A stretch of DNA of 64,000 bases from Myxococcus stipitatus DSM 14675 (GCF_000331735.1 NC_020126.1:8745501-8809500), one strand, 5' to 3'; shown: positions 8,245 to 18,121, numbered from the stretch's first letter. Notes: generated from the letters alone by a model not told the origin. Numbers and translations: made by a program.

Positions 8245-9354
8245 ATGACACCCCTGTGCACCGTTGTCCCGCTGCTGGGCGCCCTGCTCGCCTCCACGCC
8301 TCCGCTGCCCACCGAGCCCGAGACACCACCGCCCGCGCCCGTGGAGTCCGTGACGGAGGGGAAGTTCAGCATCGTCCCCTTCCTGCTGCCCGCGTATCAG
8401 CCCGAGACGAGCTTCCTGTTGGGAGGCGCGGCCTCGTTCGTGTACCAGCCGCCCGCGGGCTCCGGGCGCCGGGAGTCGCAGGTGCTGCTGGCCGCCGCCG
8501 CGAGCGTGCGAGGACAGTTCACGTTGCTGTTGCAGCCGGATGTCTACTTCCTGGAGGACCGGCTCAACCTGACGGCGACGTTGAGTGGCGCGCGCTTCCC
8601 GGACCGCTTCTACGGCATGGGGGCCGACACGCGCTCGGAGGATGAAGAGGACTTCACGCCCATCTACATGGAGCTGGAGGTGAGTCCCAAGTGGCGCATC
8701 GCGCCTCGGCTGTACGTGGGGCCCACGCTGCGGCTGCAGAACGTGCGCATGACGAAGCTCGCCGAGGACGGCGCGGTGCGGAGCACGCCGGGGGCCGACG
8801 GGGGGAACACGCTCCAGCTCGGGCTGACAGCGCTGTATGACTCGCGCGACAACACGCTCAATCCCACCACGGGGTTGCTGGCGCGGCTCAACCTGCGCAC
8901 GGCCAGTGGGGACTGGGGCTCGGACTACGACTTCGACCTGCTGCGGTTGGACGTGCGTCGCTACGTGTCACTGCCGTGGGGGACCCGGCATGTGCTCGCG
9001 TTGCAGGGGTTGGTGGAGCTGCGGGACGGCGAGGTGCCCTTCTACGACACGGGTCGATTGGGGGGCATGGAGCTGAGCCGAGGGTACCTGGAGGGGCGCT
9101 TCCGCGAGCGGCAGCACCTGGGGGCGCAGGTGGAGTACCGGGCGCCGCTGTTCTGGAAGTTCGGCGGTGTGGTGTTCGCGTCGGCGGCGACGGTGGCCCA
9201 CAGCCTGAAGGACCTGGAGGCGAAGAACATCAAGCCCGCGGGCGGCCTGGGCCTGCGCTTCGCGCCGCTCTCGGACGTGCCGGTGAACATCCGGCTCGAC
9301 GTGGCCTATGGCAACGAGCCCAGCTTCTACCTGAACGTGGGCGAGGCGTTCTGA
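8245..9354 (+). CDS. BamA/TamA (Omp85)-like outer-membrane barrel protein
   Basis: 369 aa with an N-terminal signal and a Pro-rich linker (residues 20-35), then alternating amphipathic beta strands to the C-terminus. The stretch GGMELSRGYLEGRFR carries the R-G-Y signature found in the lid-lock loop of Omp85 barrels. No POTRA domains are present, so this is a short surface-antigen-D15-type barrel. It ends in Phe (NVGEAF), the usual signal for outer-membrane insertion. It may export or anchor the upstream hydrolase product (inferred only from seven-base spacing). Confidence 0.8.
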   Translation: MTPLCTVVPLLGALLASTPPLPTEPETPPPAPVESVTEGKFSIVPFLLPAYQPETSFLLGGAASFVYQPPAGSGRRESQVLLAAAASVRGQFTLLLQPDVYFLEDRLNLTATLSGARFPDRFYGMGADTRSEDEEDFTPIYMELEVSPKWRIAPRLYVGPTLRLQNVRMTKLAEDGAVRSTPGADGGNTLQLGLTALYDSRDNTLNPTTGLLARLNLRTASGDWGSDYDFDLLRLDVRRYVSLPWGTRHVLALQGLVELRDGEVPFYDTGRLGGMELSRGYLEGRFRERQHLGAQVEYRAPLFWKFGGVVFASAATVAHSLKDLEAKNIKPAGGLGLRFAPLSDVPVNIRLDVAYGNEPSFYLNVGEAF

Positions 9355-9483
9355 CGTCCACCCGGGGGACCTGCTTCTGGGACACGGCCAACACTTCGAA
9401 GCCAGAAATCCCCTGGAACTGGGAGGGTTTTCCCCCGGAGCCCCCTTCCTTCCCGGCCTCGCGGTGCTATCAAGCACCGCACC

Positions 9484-12400
9484 ATGCCTGAGAACGAGCC
9501 TTCTTCCCTGTTCGACGCCGTGCCCGCGGAGATGGACTTCCCGGCCGAGGAGCGCCGCATCCTCGCCTTCTGGAAGGACCGCCGCATTTTCGAGCGCTCG
9601 CTCGAGGCACGTGAGGGAGCCAAGAGCTTCGTCTTCTACGAAGGCCCTCCCACCGCCAACGGCCTGCCGCACAACGGCCACGTCCTCACCCGCGTCATCA
9701 AGGACCTGTTCCCCCGGTTCCAGACGATGCGCGGCCACTACGTGCCCCGCAAGGCCGGCTGGGACACCCACGGCCTGCCCGTCGAAGTGGAGGTCGAGAA
9801 GGAACTGCGCATCCACGGGAAGGCCGAAATCGAGCGCTACGGCGTCGAGCCCTTCACCGAGCGCTGCATCGAGTCCGTCTTCCGCTACACCTCCGAGTGG
9901 GAGCGCCTCACCGAGCGCATCGGCTTCTGGGTCGACCTGAACCAGGCCTATGTCACCTACCACCGCCCCTTCGTGGAGAGCGTCTGGTGGGCGCTGGCCG
10001 AGCTGCACAAGAAGGGCCTGCTGTACCAGGGCCACAAGGTGGTCTGGTGGTGGCCCCAGGGCGGCACCGCGCTGAGCTCCGCCGAGGTGGGCCTGGGCTA
10101 CAAGACGGTCGACGACCCCAGCGTCTACGTCGCCTTCCCCCTGCGCGACACGCCCGACACCGCGCTCGTCGTGTGGACGACCACGCCCTGGACGCTCCCG
10201 TCCAACATGTTCGCGGCCGTCAACCCGAACGTGGACTACGTCACCGTCGACGCGGGCGACCGCAAGCTCATCATCGCCGCCGCGCTGCGCGAGGAGCTGG
10301 CCAAGAAGCTCAAGAAGGACCTGCCGGTCCTCGACACGCAGATGGGCAGCACCCTGGTCGGCAAGCGCTATGTGCCGCCGTTCGACACGTACTTCGCGAA
10401 CGAGCAGGACACGCGCGCGAAGCTGCGCGACGGCGGCGATGACGCGCGCGCCTGGCGCGTGCTGGCCGCGGACTTCGTCACCCTCTCCAGCGGCACGGGC
10501 ATCGTCCATGTCGCCCCGGCCTTCGGCGAGGACGACTACGACGCCTTCCGCAAGGACCGCGAGCGCTTCGCCCAGCCGCACGCCCTGGAGCTGTTCTGCG
10601 CCGTGAAGCCGGACGGCACCTTCTCCGAGGAAGTGCCGCTGGTCGCCGGCAAGTTCGTGAAGGACGCGGACAAGGACATCCAGCGCCACCTGAAGGAGCG
10701 CGGCCTCATCCTCGTCACCGAGCAGTACAAGCACGAGTACCCGTTCTGCTGGCGCGCGGATGACGACCCGCTCATCCAGTTCGCGCGCCCCGCCTGGTAC
10801 ATCCGCACCACGGCCATGAAGGACCAGGCCATCGCGAACAACCGCGCCGTCAACTGGGTGCCGGAGCACATCAAGGAAGGCCGCTTCGGCGACTTCCTCG
10901 CCAACAACGTCGACTGGGCCCTGTCGCGCGAGCGCTACTGGGGCACGCCGCTCCCCCTGTGGGTCCACACCGAGACGGGCGAAGTGGAGGCGATGCCCTC
11001 GCTCGAGGCCCTGCGCGAGAAGCCGGGCAGCAACCTGGCCGCCGTGGAGGCGGAGCTCGCGGCGTTCCTCGCCGGCAAGCCGCACGAGGCCAACGCGCGC
11101 CACCTCATCGTCCACAAGCCGTGGATCGACAAGGTGACGTACCAGAAGCCCGGCACGCCGGGGCACTTCCAGCGCGTGCCGGAGGTCATCGACGTGTGGT
11201 TCGACTCCGGCTGCATGCCCTTCGCGCAGTGGGGCTTCCCGCACGCGCCGGGCTCGCTGGACATCTTCAACCGCGCCTACCCGGCCGACTTCATCTCCGA
11301 GGCCATCGACCAGACGCGGGGCTGGTTCTACTCGCTGCTGATGGTGAACACGCTCGTCTTCGACGAGGAGACCCAGGCGCGCATGGGCATGAAGCCCCTG
11401 CGCGAGTGGCCGCGCCCGTACAAGAGCTGCATCGTGCTGGGCCACGTCTCCGACAAGGAGGGCCGCAAGGAGTCCAAGTCGAAGGGCAACTACACGCCTC
11501 CGGAAATCATCCTCGATGAAGTCCGCATGGACTTCGCGGTGCTGACCGCCGCCGAGGCGGGTGTGCCCGCGGAGCCCGGCGTCGCGCTCATCGCCCGCGA
11601 GGACCTGGAGGGCCTGGACCTGACGGAGGGCGCGAAGGTGCAGCTCTTCCGCCCGGACCGCCCCGAGGTCTCCGTCACGGTTCCCCTCAAGGTCCACAAG
11701 AAGCTCAAGCGCCGCGTGGTGCTGCTGGCGCCCTCGGAGGTCCAGACGCTGGGCGTGGCCCCGTCGTCGAAGGGCGTGGGCGTGATGCCGGTGGAGGTGC
11801 CTCGCCTGGCCGCGTCCGAGCGCGTGACGGTGAAGGACCCCAACGCCAAGTCCCCCGGCGCGGATGCGTTCCGCTGGTTCTTCTACGCGGCGAGCCCGAC
11901 GTGGTCCAACACGCGCCACTCGCTGGGCAACGTGCGCCTGCTGCAGAAGGACTTCCAGATCAAGCTGCGCAACGTCTACTCGTTCTTCACCATCTACGCG
12001 AACATCGACGGCTTCAGCCCCGCGGCGGGGAACCCGAGTGCCACCGAGGCGCCGTGGCTGGCCGTGCGCAAGAGCCAGGGCTGGCGCGAGGTGAAGCAGC
12101 GGCCGCTCCTGGACCGCTGGATTCTCTCCGAGGTGCAGCTCACGCTGCGCGACGTGGAGAAGGCGCTGGAGACGTATCAGGTCTACGACGCGGCCCAGCG
12201 GCTGGTGGCGCTGGTGGACGGGCTCTCCAACTGGTTCCTGCGCCGCAGCCGAGACCGCTACTGGACGGCGGGGCTGGAGCAGGACAAACGCGACGCCTAC
12301 TTCACGCTGTACGAGGCGCTCACCACCATCACCGCGATGGCGGCGCCGTTCATCCCGTTCTTCACGGACGCGATGTGGACGAACCTGGTTCGCAAGCCGT

Positions 12401-13230
12401 GGCCCACGACGCAGCCGGAGAGCGTGCACCTGGCGGACTTCCCCAAGGTCGACGCCAGCCTTATCGACGCGGAGCTGGCCGCGGACATGGCGGCGGTGCG
12501 CGAGCTGGTGTCCCCGGGGTTGAAGGTGCGCACGGACAACAAGCTCAAGGTGCGTCAGCCGCTGTCGCGCGCGGACATCATCCTGGCGCGCAAGGAGCTG
12601 ACGGACCGGCTGGCCGTGTACAAGGACCTGCTCGCCGACGAGCTGAACGTGCACGAGGTTCGCTTCGTGGAGCCGGGCAGCCCGGACGCGGACGTGGTGC
12701 GCTTCCGGGTGCGGCCGAACCTGCGCGCGGTCGGCGGGCGGCTGGGGCCCAAGCTGGCGCCGGTGCGCAAGGCGTTCGACTCGGGTGACGGCCGCGCGCT
12801 GCACCGGGAGCTGCTCCAGACGGGCCAGGTGGCCATGACGGTGGGCGGTGAGTCGCTGGTGTTCACCGCCGAGGAGCTGGAGACGCTCGTGGAGGCCAAT
12901 CCGGGCTACGCGGCGGCGGGCACGGGCGCGGGCGTCGTGGTGCTCCACACCGAGCTGACCGAGGCGCTCATCGACGAGGGCCTGGTGCGTGAGCTGCTGG
13001 CCCGAGTGCAGGGTGCTCGCAAGGACATGGAGCTGGGCTACACGGACCAGATTCGTCTGTGGGTGGATGGCGATGCGCGCGTGAAGCGCGTCACGGAAGA
13101 GGGCCGGGAGCTGATTGCTCGCGAGACGCTGGCCGCCTCCATCCAGGTGGGCCCCGAGGGCCTCGCCGGGACGGAGGAAGAGGTCCAGCTCAACGGCCTG
13201 CCCGCGCGCATCCGCGTCGAGCGCGCCTGA
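9484..13230 (+). CDS. ileS: Isoleucyl-tRNA synthetase with a lineage-type insertion after KMSKS
   Basis: 1248 aa. It charges tRNA-Ile with isoleucine in the cytoplasm. The HIGH motif is HNGH (63-66) in PPTANGLPHNGH. The editing (CP1) domain includes WTTTPWTLPSN. The WFDSG motif is present, and the KMSKS loop reads ESKSKGNY. The C-terminal anticodon-binding region is long, as in the eukaryote-like IleRS2 class, which is often mupirocin-tolerant. Between the KMSKS loop and the expected GADAFRWFF helix lies an extra block of roughly 110 residues (DNA about 11505-11850). The start ATG follows a 129-base gap with no T-box-like element that I can see. A strong hairpin lies just after the stop. Confidence 0.96.
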   Translation: MPENEPSSLFDAVPAEMDFPAEERRILAFWKDRRIFERSLEAREGAKSFVFYEGPPTANGLPHNGHVLTRVIKDLFPRFQTMRGHYVPRKAGWDTHGLPVEVEVEKELRIHGKAEIERYGVEPFTERCIESVFRYTSEWERLTERIGFWVDLNQAYVTYHRPFVESVWWALAELHKKGLLYQGHKVVWWWPQGGTALSSAEVGLGYKTVDDPSVYVAFPLRDTPDTALVVWTTTPWTLPSNMFAAVNPNVDYVTVDAGDRKLIIAAALREELAKKLKKDLPVLDTQMGSTLVGKRYVPPFDTYFANEQDTRAKLRDGGDDARAWRVLAADFVTLSSGTGIVHVAPAFGEDDYDAFRKDRERFAQPHALELFCAVKPDGTFSEEVPLVAGKFVKDADKDIQRHLKERGLILVTEQYKHEYPFCWRADDDPLIQFARPAWYIRTTAMKDQAIANNRAVNWVPEHIKEGRFGDFLANNVDWALSRERYWGTPLPLWVHTETGEVEAMPSLEALREKPGSNLAAVEAELAAFLAGKPHEANARHLIVHKPWIDKVTYQKPGTPGHFQRVPEVIDVWFDSGCMPFAQWGFPHAPGSLDIFNRAYPADFISEAIDQTRGWFYSLLMVNTLVFDEETQARMGMKPLREWPRPYKSCIVLGHVSDKEGRKESKSKGNYTPPEIILDEVRMDFAVLTAAEAGVPAEPGVALIAREDLEGLDLTEGAKVQLFRPDRPEVSVTVPLKVHKKLKRRVVLLAPSEVQTLGVAPSSKGVGVMPVEVPRLAASERVTVKDPNAKSPGADAFRWFFYAASPTWSNTRHSLGNVRLLQKDFQIKLRNVYSFFTIYANIDGFSPAAGNPSATEAPWLAVRKSQGWREVKQRPLLDRWILSEVQLTLRDVEKALETYQVYDAAQRLVALVDGLSNWFLRRSRDRYWTAGLEQDKRDAYFTLYEALTTITAMAAPFIPFFTDAMWTNLVRKPWPTTQPESVHLADFPKVDASLIDAELAADMAAVRELVSPGLKVRTDNKLKVRQPLSRADIILARKELTDRLAVYKDLLADELNVHEVRFVEPGSPDADVVRFRVRPNLRAVGGRLGPKLAPVRKAFDSGDGRALHRELLQTGQVAMTVGGESLVFTAEELETLVEANPGYAAAGTGAGVVVLHTELTEALIDEGLVRELLARVQGARKDMELGYTDQIRLWVDGDARVKRVTEEGRELIARETLAASIQVGPEGLAGTEEEVQLNGLPARIRVERA

Positions 13231-13245
13231 GTCGGCACCACGGCA

Positions 13246-13279
13246 CGTCACGTCAGGGCTGAGTGCCCCTGACGTGACG
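13246..13279. terminator. 13-bp perfect hairpin after ileS
   Basis: CGTCACGTCAGGG (13246-13258) pairs with CCCTGACGTGACG (13267-13279) around an eight-base loop, 15 bases after the ileS stop. It lies between two convergent genes and could stop transcription from both sides. No U-tract follows. Confidence 0.65.
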
Positions 13280-13334
13280 GCGCCGGGCTCCGTTCCCCGT
13301 GAGGAAGAACGTGAGTTGTTCGCGGTGCGCCACC

Positions 13335-13440
13335 GCGCATGAGACGTGAGGAAGAAGTCCAGGCTCAACGGCCTGCCCGCATGCACGACACGAGGGCGCC
13401 ACGCCCCATTCGTGGGTGCCCCACGCGCATGAGACGTGAG
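13335..13440. repeat. Mosaic of short repeats between ileS and the antiporter operon
   Basis: GCGCATGAGACGTGAG occurs twice, at 13335-13350 and 13425-13440 (90-base period). Positions 13348-13380 repeat the 3' end of ileS (13174-13205) with one substitution and one inserted base. Positions 13394-13413 carry a 20-mer found again at 49226-49245. The stretch appears to be non-coding debris built from duplicated fragments. Confidence 0.7.
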
Positions 13441-13476
13441 CGAGGTCCGACAAGAAGCCACCGAGCACGCGGGGCT

Positions 13477-15216
13477 TCAGCGGACGAGGAGCAGCAGGAA
13501 GACCGCCAGCCACACGAGCAACGCGAGTCCCACCTGCCGCAAGCGGCTGAGCCGCGCCTCCACCTGGTCCACCTCGTCGAGGAGGAAGTGCTGGAGCCGC
13601 TCCACGCCTTGCTGGAGACGCTCGGACGTCTTCCCCTCCCCCGTGGGTTCCCGCTCCGCCCCTGCGGTCAGCAACCTCCAGGCGGGCTGAATCACACGCA
13701 TCAGCGGCCAGAGCACGTCGCCCGCGGGAATCCGTGGCAGCCGCCAGCCGAGTCTCCGTCGCAGGCTCCAGGCGAGCGCGCACACCCCTGCCCCCACCAG
13801 GACGGGCCACGCCGAGGACACGAGGTTCTTCGCCTCGAGCAGACGCGGAAGCGCCTCGCGCCCCACCGGACTCCAGAAGAGCAGCGCGGTATCCATCGCG
13901 AACAGCAATCCCCACGACGCGCCCATCCAGCCCGCGCTGGACGTGCCCTGCTCCGGCGACTCGGCCACCACACGCTCCAGGAAGCGCGCCATGAGGAGCG
14001 TGCTGCCCACCGCCGCGAGTGACAGCAACAACGGCAAGGACTCGGGGCCGTGCGCCGCGGCTTCGGCGGACTTGAGGGACAGCTTCGCCAGGGCCCCGCT
14101 CGTCAGCGGTGCGCCGGCGATCTCCAGCCCGGACCAGGCGAGCCCCGCGAGCACCAATCCCCCTCGCCACCCGCGCCAGCCCGTCGCCGGCAACAGTCCC
14201 GCCCCCAGGAACAACAGTCCCTTCGCCATCGAGTGGTGCACCGCATAGACGAGCACCGCCACCACCAGCATCGGCGCCGCCTCTGGAGTCCCCAGCGCGA
14301 GCCCCACCGCGAGCGTGATGAACCCCATCTGGCTCACGCTCGAGTACGCGAGCACCGTCTTCGCCTCGCGCTGCGTGAGCCCCACGACCACGGCGTAGAA
14401 CGCGGCGGCGAGCCCCATCCCCACGCAGACCTGGCTCACCATCGGCAGGCTCGACTGCCCGAGCGGAAGGAAGCGCAGCCACCCCAGCACGCCGACCTTG
14501 ATGATGGCGCCGCTCAACACCGCACTGGCGGGCGCGGGCGCGACGGGATGGGCCAGGGGCAACCACATGTGCAGCAGCAGCGCGCCCACTTTGATTCCGA
14601 ACCCCACCAGCACGAGGACCACGATGAGGTCTCGCGAGCCCGACTCCGACACCACTCGCGCCACGTCCACCAGCATCACGTTGATGCGCGTCCCCACCGT
14701 GAGGAAGAAGGCGGCCAGGAGGCTCACCTCTCCCAGCAACGCCATCACGATGTAGACCCGCCCCGCCTCGGCCGCGCGCTCATCCCGAACATGGACGACG
14801 AGGCCATAAGCGCAGAACGTCATCATCGCGAAGAACAGATAGAAGCTCGCCACGTCCAGCGCGAGCACCGCTCCCACGTTCCCCGCCAGCGTCGCCAGGT
14901 AGAAGCCCCAGAACGAGGGCCGGCGCGAGTCCTCGCGCAGATAGCCCTTCGCGAAGAGCCCCGCGAAGAGCCACAGCGCCCCCGTGAAGATCAGATACGT
15001 CCGCGTCACCGTCTCCGGCCCGTACAGCCACATCCCCAGGAGCACGCTCTTCCAGTGGAGCGTCGCTCCCGTGCCCAGCCCCAGCCCCAGCGCGGGCAGC
15101 GCGGCCCACGGCGCCAGCCACATCCCCACCGCACGCGTGCCGGGAATCATCACCGCCAGCACCCACACGAGCGGCACCAGCAGCGCCGCGCCGACGGCCA
15201 CCTCCGCCAGGCTCAC
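13477..15216 (-). CDS. Third proton-antiporter-type subunit (NuoL/M/N family) of an Mrp-like complex
   Basis: 579 aa, polytopic, with about 14 membrane segments and a C-terminal amphipathic tail (ERLQQGVERLQHFLLDEVDQ) before a final hydrophobic helix. It belongs to the proton-conducting antiporter family: GFGIKVGALLLHMWLPLAHP (Lys209), IIKVG (Lys240) and YSSVSQMGFI. The conserved membrane-helix-5 glutamate is replaced: the segment reads FYLFFAMMTF with Ala130 where partners have Glu. The GTG start overlaps the previous stop by four bases (GTGA), showing translational coupling. Its role is probably structural or an altered ion path in the antiporter complex (inference). It is the last gene of the operon. 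Confidence 0.82.
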   Translation of the reverse strand: MSLAEVAVGAALLVPLVWVLAVMIPGTRAVGMWLAPWAALPALGLGLGTGATLHWKSVLLGMWLYGPETVTRTYLIFTGALWLFAGLFAKGYLREDSRRPSFWGFYLATLAGNVGAVLALDVASFYLFFAMMTFCAYGLVVHVRDERAAEAGRVYIVMALLGEVSLLAAFFLTVGTRINVMLVDVARVVSESGSRDLIVVLVLVGFGIKVGALLLHMWLPLAHPVAPAPASAVLSGAIIKVGVLGWLRFLPLGQSSLPMVSQVCVGMGLAAAFYAVVVGLTQREAKTVLAYSSVSQMGFITLAVGLALGTPEAAPMLVVAVLVYAVHHSMAKGLLFLGAGLLPATGWRGWRGGLVLAGLAWSGLEIAGAPLTSGALAKLSLKSAEAAAHGPESLPLLLSLAAVGSTLLMARFLERVVAESPEQGTSSAGWMGASWGLLFAMDTALLFWSPVGREALPRLLEAKNLVSSAWPVLVGAGVCALAWSLRRRLGWRLPRIPAGDVLWPLMRVIQPAWRLLTAGAEREPTGEGKTSERLQQGVERLQHFLLDEVDQVEARLSRLRQVGLALLVWLAVFLLLLVR

Positions 15217-16697
15217 GGCCGGAACTCCCGCTCGGTGATGAGCTTCGTCCAGCTCAGGGGGCTGAACTCCCATCCCGCGAACAGCCCCATCGCGAGCGAC
15301 AGCGCGGCCGTCGTCAGCGTGGGCAGCAGCAGGGACAGGCCAATCTCCCAGCGGCGAGGGTTCGGCTCCCACTCCTGCTGGGGCGCCTGGAACCAGGCGG
15401 AGTAGAGGATGGGCAGGAAGTAGCCCGCGTTGAGCAGGCTGCTCATCAGCAGCACCCCCACCAACCAGGGCTCCTTCGCCTCCAGCGCGCCGATGCCCAG
15501 GTACCACTTGGTGATGAAGCCCGCGACGGGAGGAATCCCAATCATCCCCAGCGCGGCGATGGTGAACGCCCCCATCGTGAGCGGCATCCTCCGCCCCACC
15601 CCGCGCAAATCCCTCACGCGATGCACGTGCAACTCCTCCGCGAAGTTCCCCGCGCAGAAGAACAGCGTGATCTTCATCACCCCCTGGTGGACCAGGTGCA
15701 CCAGCCCGCCGATGGTCGACACCGTGCCGAAGATGGAGACGCCCACCACGATGTACGCGACCTGGCTGACCGTCGAGTACGCCAGCCGCCGCTTCAAGTC
15801 GCCTTGCTGGAGTGCTCGCAGCGAGCCGTAGAGGATGGTGATTCCCGCGACCACCGCCAGCGGGCGCATCACTCCCAGGTCATGCACCAGGTACACGCCA
15901 TACACGTCGTAGATGACGCGTGTGATTCCAAAGGCGCCCGCCTTCACCACCGCGACGGCATGCAGCAGCGCGCTCACCGGCGCGGGCGCCACCATCGCGA
16001 CGGGCAGCCACCCATGCAGCGGCACCAGCGCCGCCTTCACGCCCAGGCCGGCAATCATCAACACGAAGGCCACCTGCAACCCGGTGCGGTGCTCGACGGC
16101 GCCCCAGAGCGCGCCCCGCTCCGTGAATTCCACGGCCCCCGCGAGCACGTACAGCAGCACCACGCCCGCGAGCAGCAACGTGGCCCCCGTCAGCGTGTAG
16201 CGCAGGTACACATTGCCCGCGCGGAGCGCATCGGGCGTCCCCTTGTGGATGACCAGCGGGTACGTCGACAGCGTGAGCATCTCGTAGAACAGGAAGAACG
16301 TGAGCAGGTTGCCCGCGAGCGCGATGCCCATCGTCGAGGCGACACACAGCGAGAAGAAGCCGAAGAATCGGCTCAGGTGCTCGGTGCCCTCCAGATAGCC
16401 CACCGCGTAGATGGTCGTCACGAACCAGAGCACCGCGGACAGGAGGATGAAGAGCAGGCTGAACGTGTCCGCTCGGAGCACCAGGTCCGCGTTGGGGAGG
16501 AAGGGCACACGCGTCTCATAGTGACGGCCCTGGAACACCCCCCACGCCATGAAGAGGGTCAGCCCCAGCTTCGTCACCGCCGCGGCCAGGTTGAGCGTCG
16601 TCCGCGTGCGCCGCTGACCTTGGGGCAGCAGGAAGATGACCAGCCCGGGGAGCAGCGAGCTCAACAGCACCCACACCGGGAGCCAGGTGCTCCTCAT
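15213..16697 (-). CDS. Mrp-like antiporter subunit, NuoM/MrpA-N/MrpD-type
   Basis: 494 aa, about 14 transmembrane helices. It has the key charged residues of proton-translocating antiporter subunits: Glu139 (FYEMLTLS, helix 5), Lys221 (LGVKAALVPLHGWLP) and Lys252 (VVKAGAFGITR). The TVSQVAYI and GIPPVAGFITKWYLG motifs are also present. Start ATG at 16697 overlaps the upstream gene's TGA by four bases. It most likely stands in for the large N-terminal half of MrpA, whose C-terminal domain is fused to MrpB in this operon. It acts in the cytoplasmic membrane, exchanging monovalent cations for protons. Confidence 0.88.
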   Translation of the reverse strand: MRSTWLPVWVLLSSLLPGLVIFLLPQGQRRTRTTLNLAAAVTKLGLTLFMAWGVFQGRHYETRVPFLPNADLVLRADTFSLLFILLSAVLWFVTTIYAVGYLEGTEHLSRFFGFFSLCVASTMGIALAGNLLTFFLFYEMLTLSTYPLVIHKGTPDALRAGNVYLRYTLTGATLLLAGVVLLYVLAGAVEFTERGALWGAVEHRTGLQVAFVLMIAGLGVKAALVPLHGWLPVAMVAPAPVSALLHAVAVVKAGAFGITRVIYDVYGVYLVHDLGVMRPLAVVAGITILYGSLRALQQGDLKRRLAYSTVSQVAYIVVGVSIFGTVSTIGGLVHLVHQGVMKITLFFCAGNFAEELHVHRVRDLRGVGRRMPLTMGAFTIAALGMIGIPPVAGFITKWYLGIGALEAKEPWLVGVLLMSSLLNAGYFLPILYSAWFQAPQQEWEPNPRRWEIGLSLLLPTLTTAALSLAMGLFAGWEFSPLSWTKLITEREFRP

Positions 16698-18121
16698 CGC
16701 GCCGCCCCCACCGCCAGCAGGTCCAGCGGGAACCACGGCACCAGTCCCAACACCAACGCGATGAGCGCGAGCGCGAGCGGCGCCAGCTCGTTCCCCAGCG
16801 GAATCGAGCGCACCTCCACGCCGGGCGGGAGCGGGAGGAAGGAGCCTCGGAGGATGCGAAAGACATACGCCGCCGCCAGCAGGCTCCCCAACAGCAGCAC
16901 TCCACCCCACCACCACTGCTGCGTCTGGATGGCCGCGTTGAGCAGGTACCACTTCGCGATGAACCCACCGCTGGGCGGAATGCCAATCAGGCTGATGCCG
17001 CCCAGCGCCATCGCCAGGAAGGTGAAGGGCATGCGGTAGGCCAACCCCTGCACACTGCCCAGCTCGGTGATGCCCACCGCCTGGTGGATGTTCCCCACCG
17101 CCACGAACATGGATGCCTTCGCGGCGGCGTGCGAGACGACCAGGTAGATGGCGCCCGACCGGGCCCCGCTCGTCGCCATCGGGAAGACCAGGAACATGTA
17201 GCCGATCTGCGCCACGCTCGAATAGGCGACGACCTGCTTGAGCTTCGACTGGCTCAGCGCCAGCAACGAGCCCCACAGCACCGCCGCCGCGCCCAGGATG
17301 CCCAGGAACTGCCCCACCTCGGGGTCGAGCACCGGCGCGAAGACCTCCAGCCACATGCGGAACAGCACGTAGTAGGAGCCCTTCGAGATGAGCGCCGACA
17401 GGAGCGCCGTCACCGGCGTGGGCGCGCCGCCATAGGTCGGCGGAAGCCAGACATGCAAGGGGAACAGGGGCGTCTTGAGGCACAGCCCCACCGTCACCAG
17501 CGCCGCCGCCATCCACGTCACGGGCCCTGGCTGGACGCGCTGGGCCAGGAGCCCCATGTCCAGCGCGGCGTACGCGCCATACAGCAGCGAGATTCCCAGC
17601 AGGTAGCAGAGCGAGCCCGGCAGCGCGAAGAGCAGGTAGCGCAGGCCCGCCTCCAGTCCTGGCAGGTCCCTGCGCACCACGATGAGCGCGACGGCTCCCA
17701 GCGTCGTCAGCTCCAGCGTGACGTAGAGGTTGAAGGCATCCGCCGACATCACCAGCGCGTTGAGCGCGCACCAGACGAACAGCCACAGCGGGAGGTACTC
17801 ACGGTCCTCGCGGTTCCCCAGGTGGTCCAGCGCGTTGACGCTGATGAGCGAGCCCACCAGGGCCACGGTCAGCATCATCAACACCGCGAGCCCATCCGCG
17901 CGCCACCCGATACCCAGGGGCGCGCCCCAGCCTCCGATATCCTGGTGCAGCGCGCCGACGGTCGCCACCTCCCACGCCAGCACCGCCACCGCCCCGAGCG
18001 TCGCCACGGAGGCGACACCCGCGACGATGCGCACCCCGTCTCGCCCCACCAGCAGCGCGAGCACCGCGCCGAGCAAGGGGAGGATGACCGGCCATGCCAT
18101 CAAGGCCCAGGCCCCCGTCAT
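16694..18121 (-). CDS. mrpD: Mrp antiporter subunit D
   Basis: 475 aa, 14-helix antiporter subunit. Glu137 (VTLELTTLG), Lys216 (LCLKTPLFPLHVWLPP) and Lys247 (LISKGSYYVLFR) are the canonical charged residues. The YSSVAQIGYMFL and GIPPSGGFIAKWYLL segments match MrpD/MnhD. It is coupled by ATGA overlaps to the genes on both sides. It is placed directly after mrpC, as in Bacillus and Staphylococcus mrp/mnh operons. Confidence 0.9.
   Translation of the reverse strand: MTGAWALMAWPVILPLLGAVLALLVGRDGVRIVAGVASVATLGAVAVLAWEVATVGALHQDIGGWGAPLGIGWRADGLAVLMMLTVALVGSLISVNALDHLGNREDREYLPLWLFVWCALNALVMSADAFNLYVTLELTTLGAVALIVVRRDLPGLEAGLRYLLFALPGSLCYLLGISLLYGAYAALDMGLLAQRVQPGPVTWMAAALVTVGLCLKTPLFPLHVWLPPTYGGAPTPVTALLSALISKGSYYVLFRMWLEVFAPVLDPEVGQFLGILGAAAVLWGSLLALSQSKLKQVVAYSSVAQIGYMFLVFPMATSGARSGAIYLVVSHAAAKASMFVAVGNIHQAVGITELGSVQGLAYRMPFTFLAMALGGISLIGIPPSGGFIAKWYLLNAAIQTQQWWWGGVLLLGSLLAAAYVFRILRGSFLPLPPGVEVRSIPLGNELAPLALALIALVLGLVPWFPLDLLAVGAAR

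Noticed and set aside
9355..9483. A T-box or other tRNA-sensing leader before ileS
   Set aside because: No specifier loop or antiterminator T-box sequence is visible in the 129 bases.
8968..13461. A 1497-codon minus-strand ORF opposite ileS
   Set aside because: It is antisense to an unmistakable tRNA synthetase, with low-complexity composition. Only its first codons cover the repeat mosaic.
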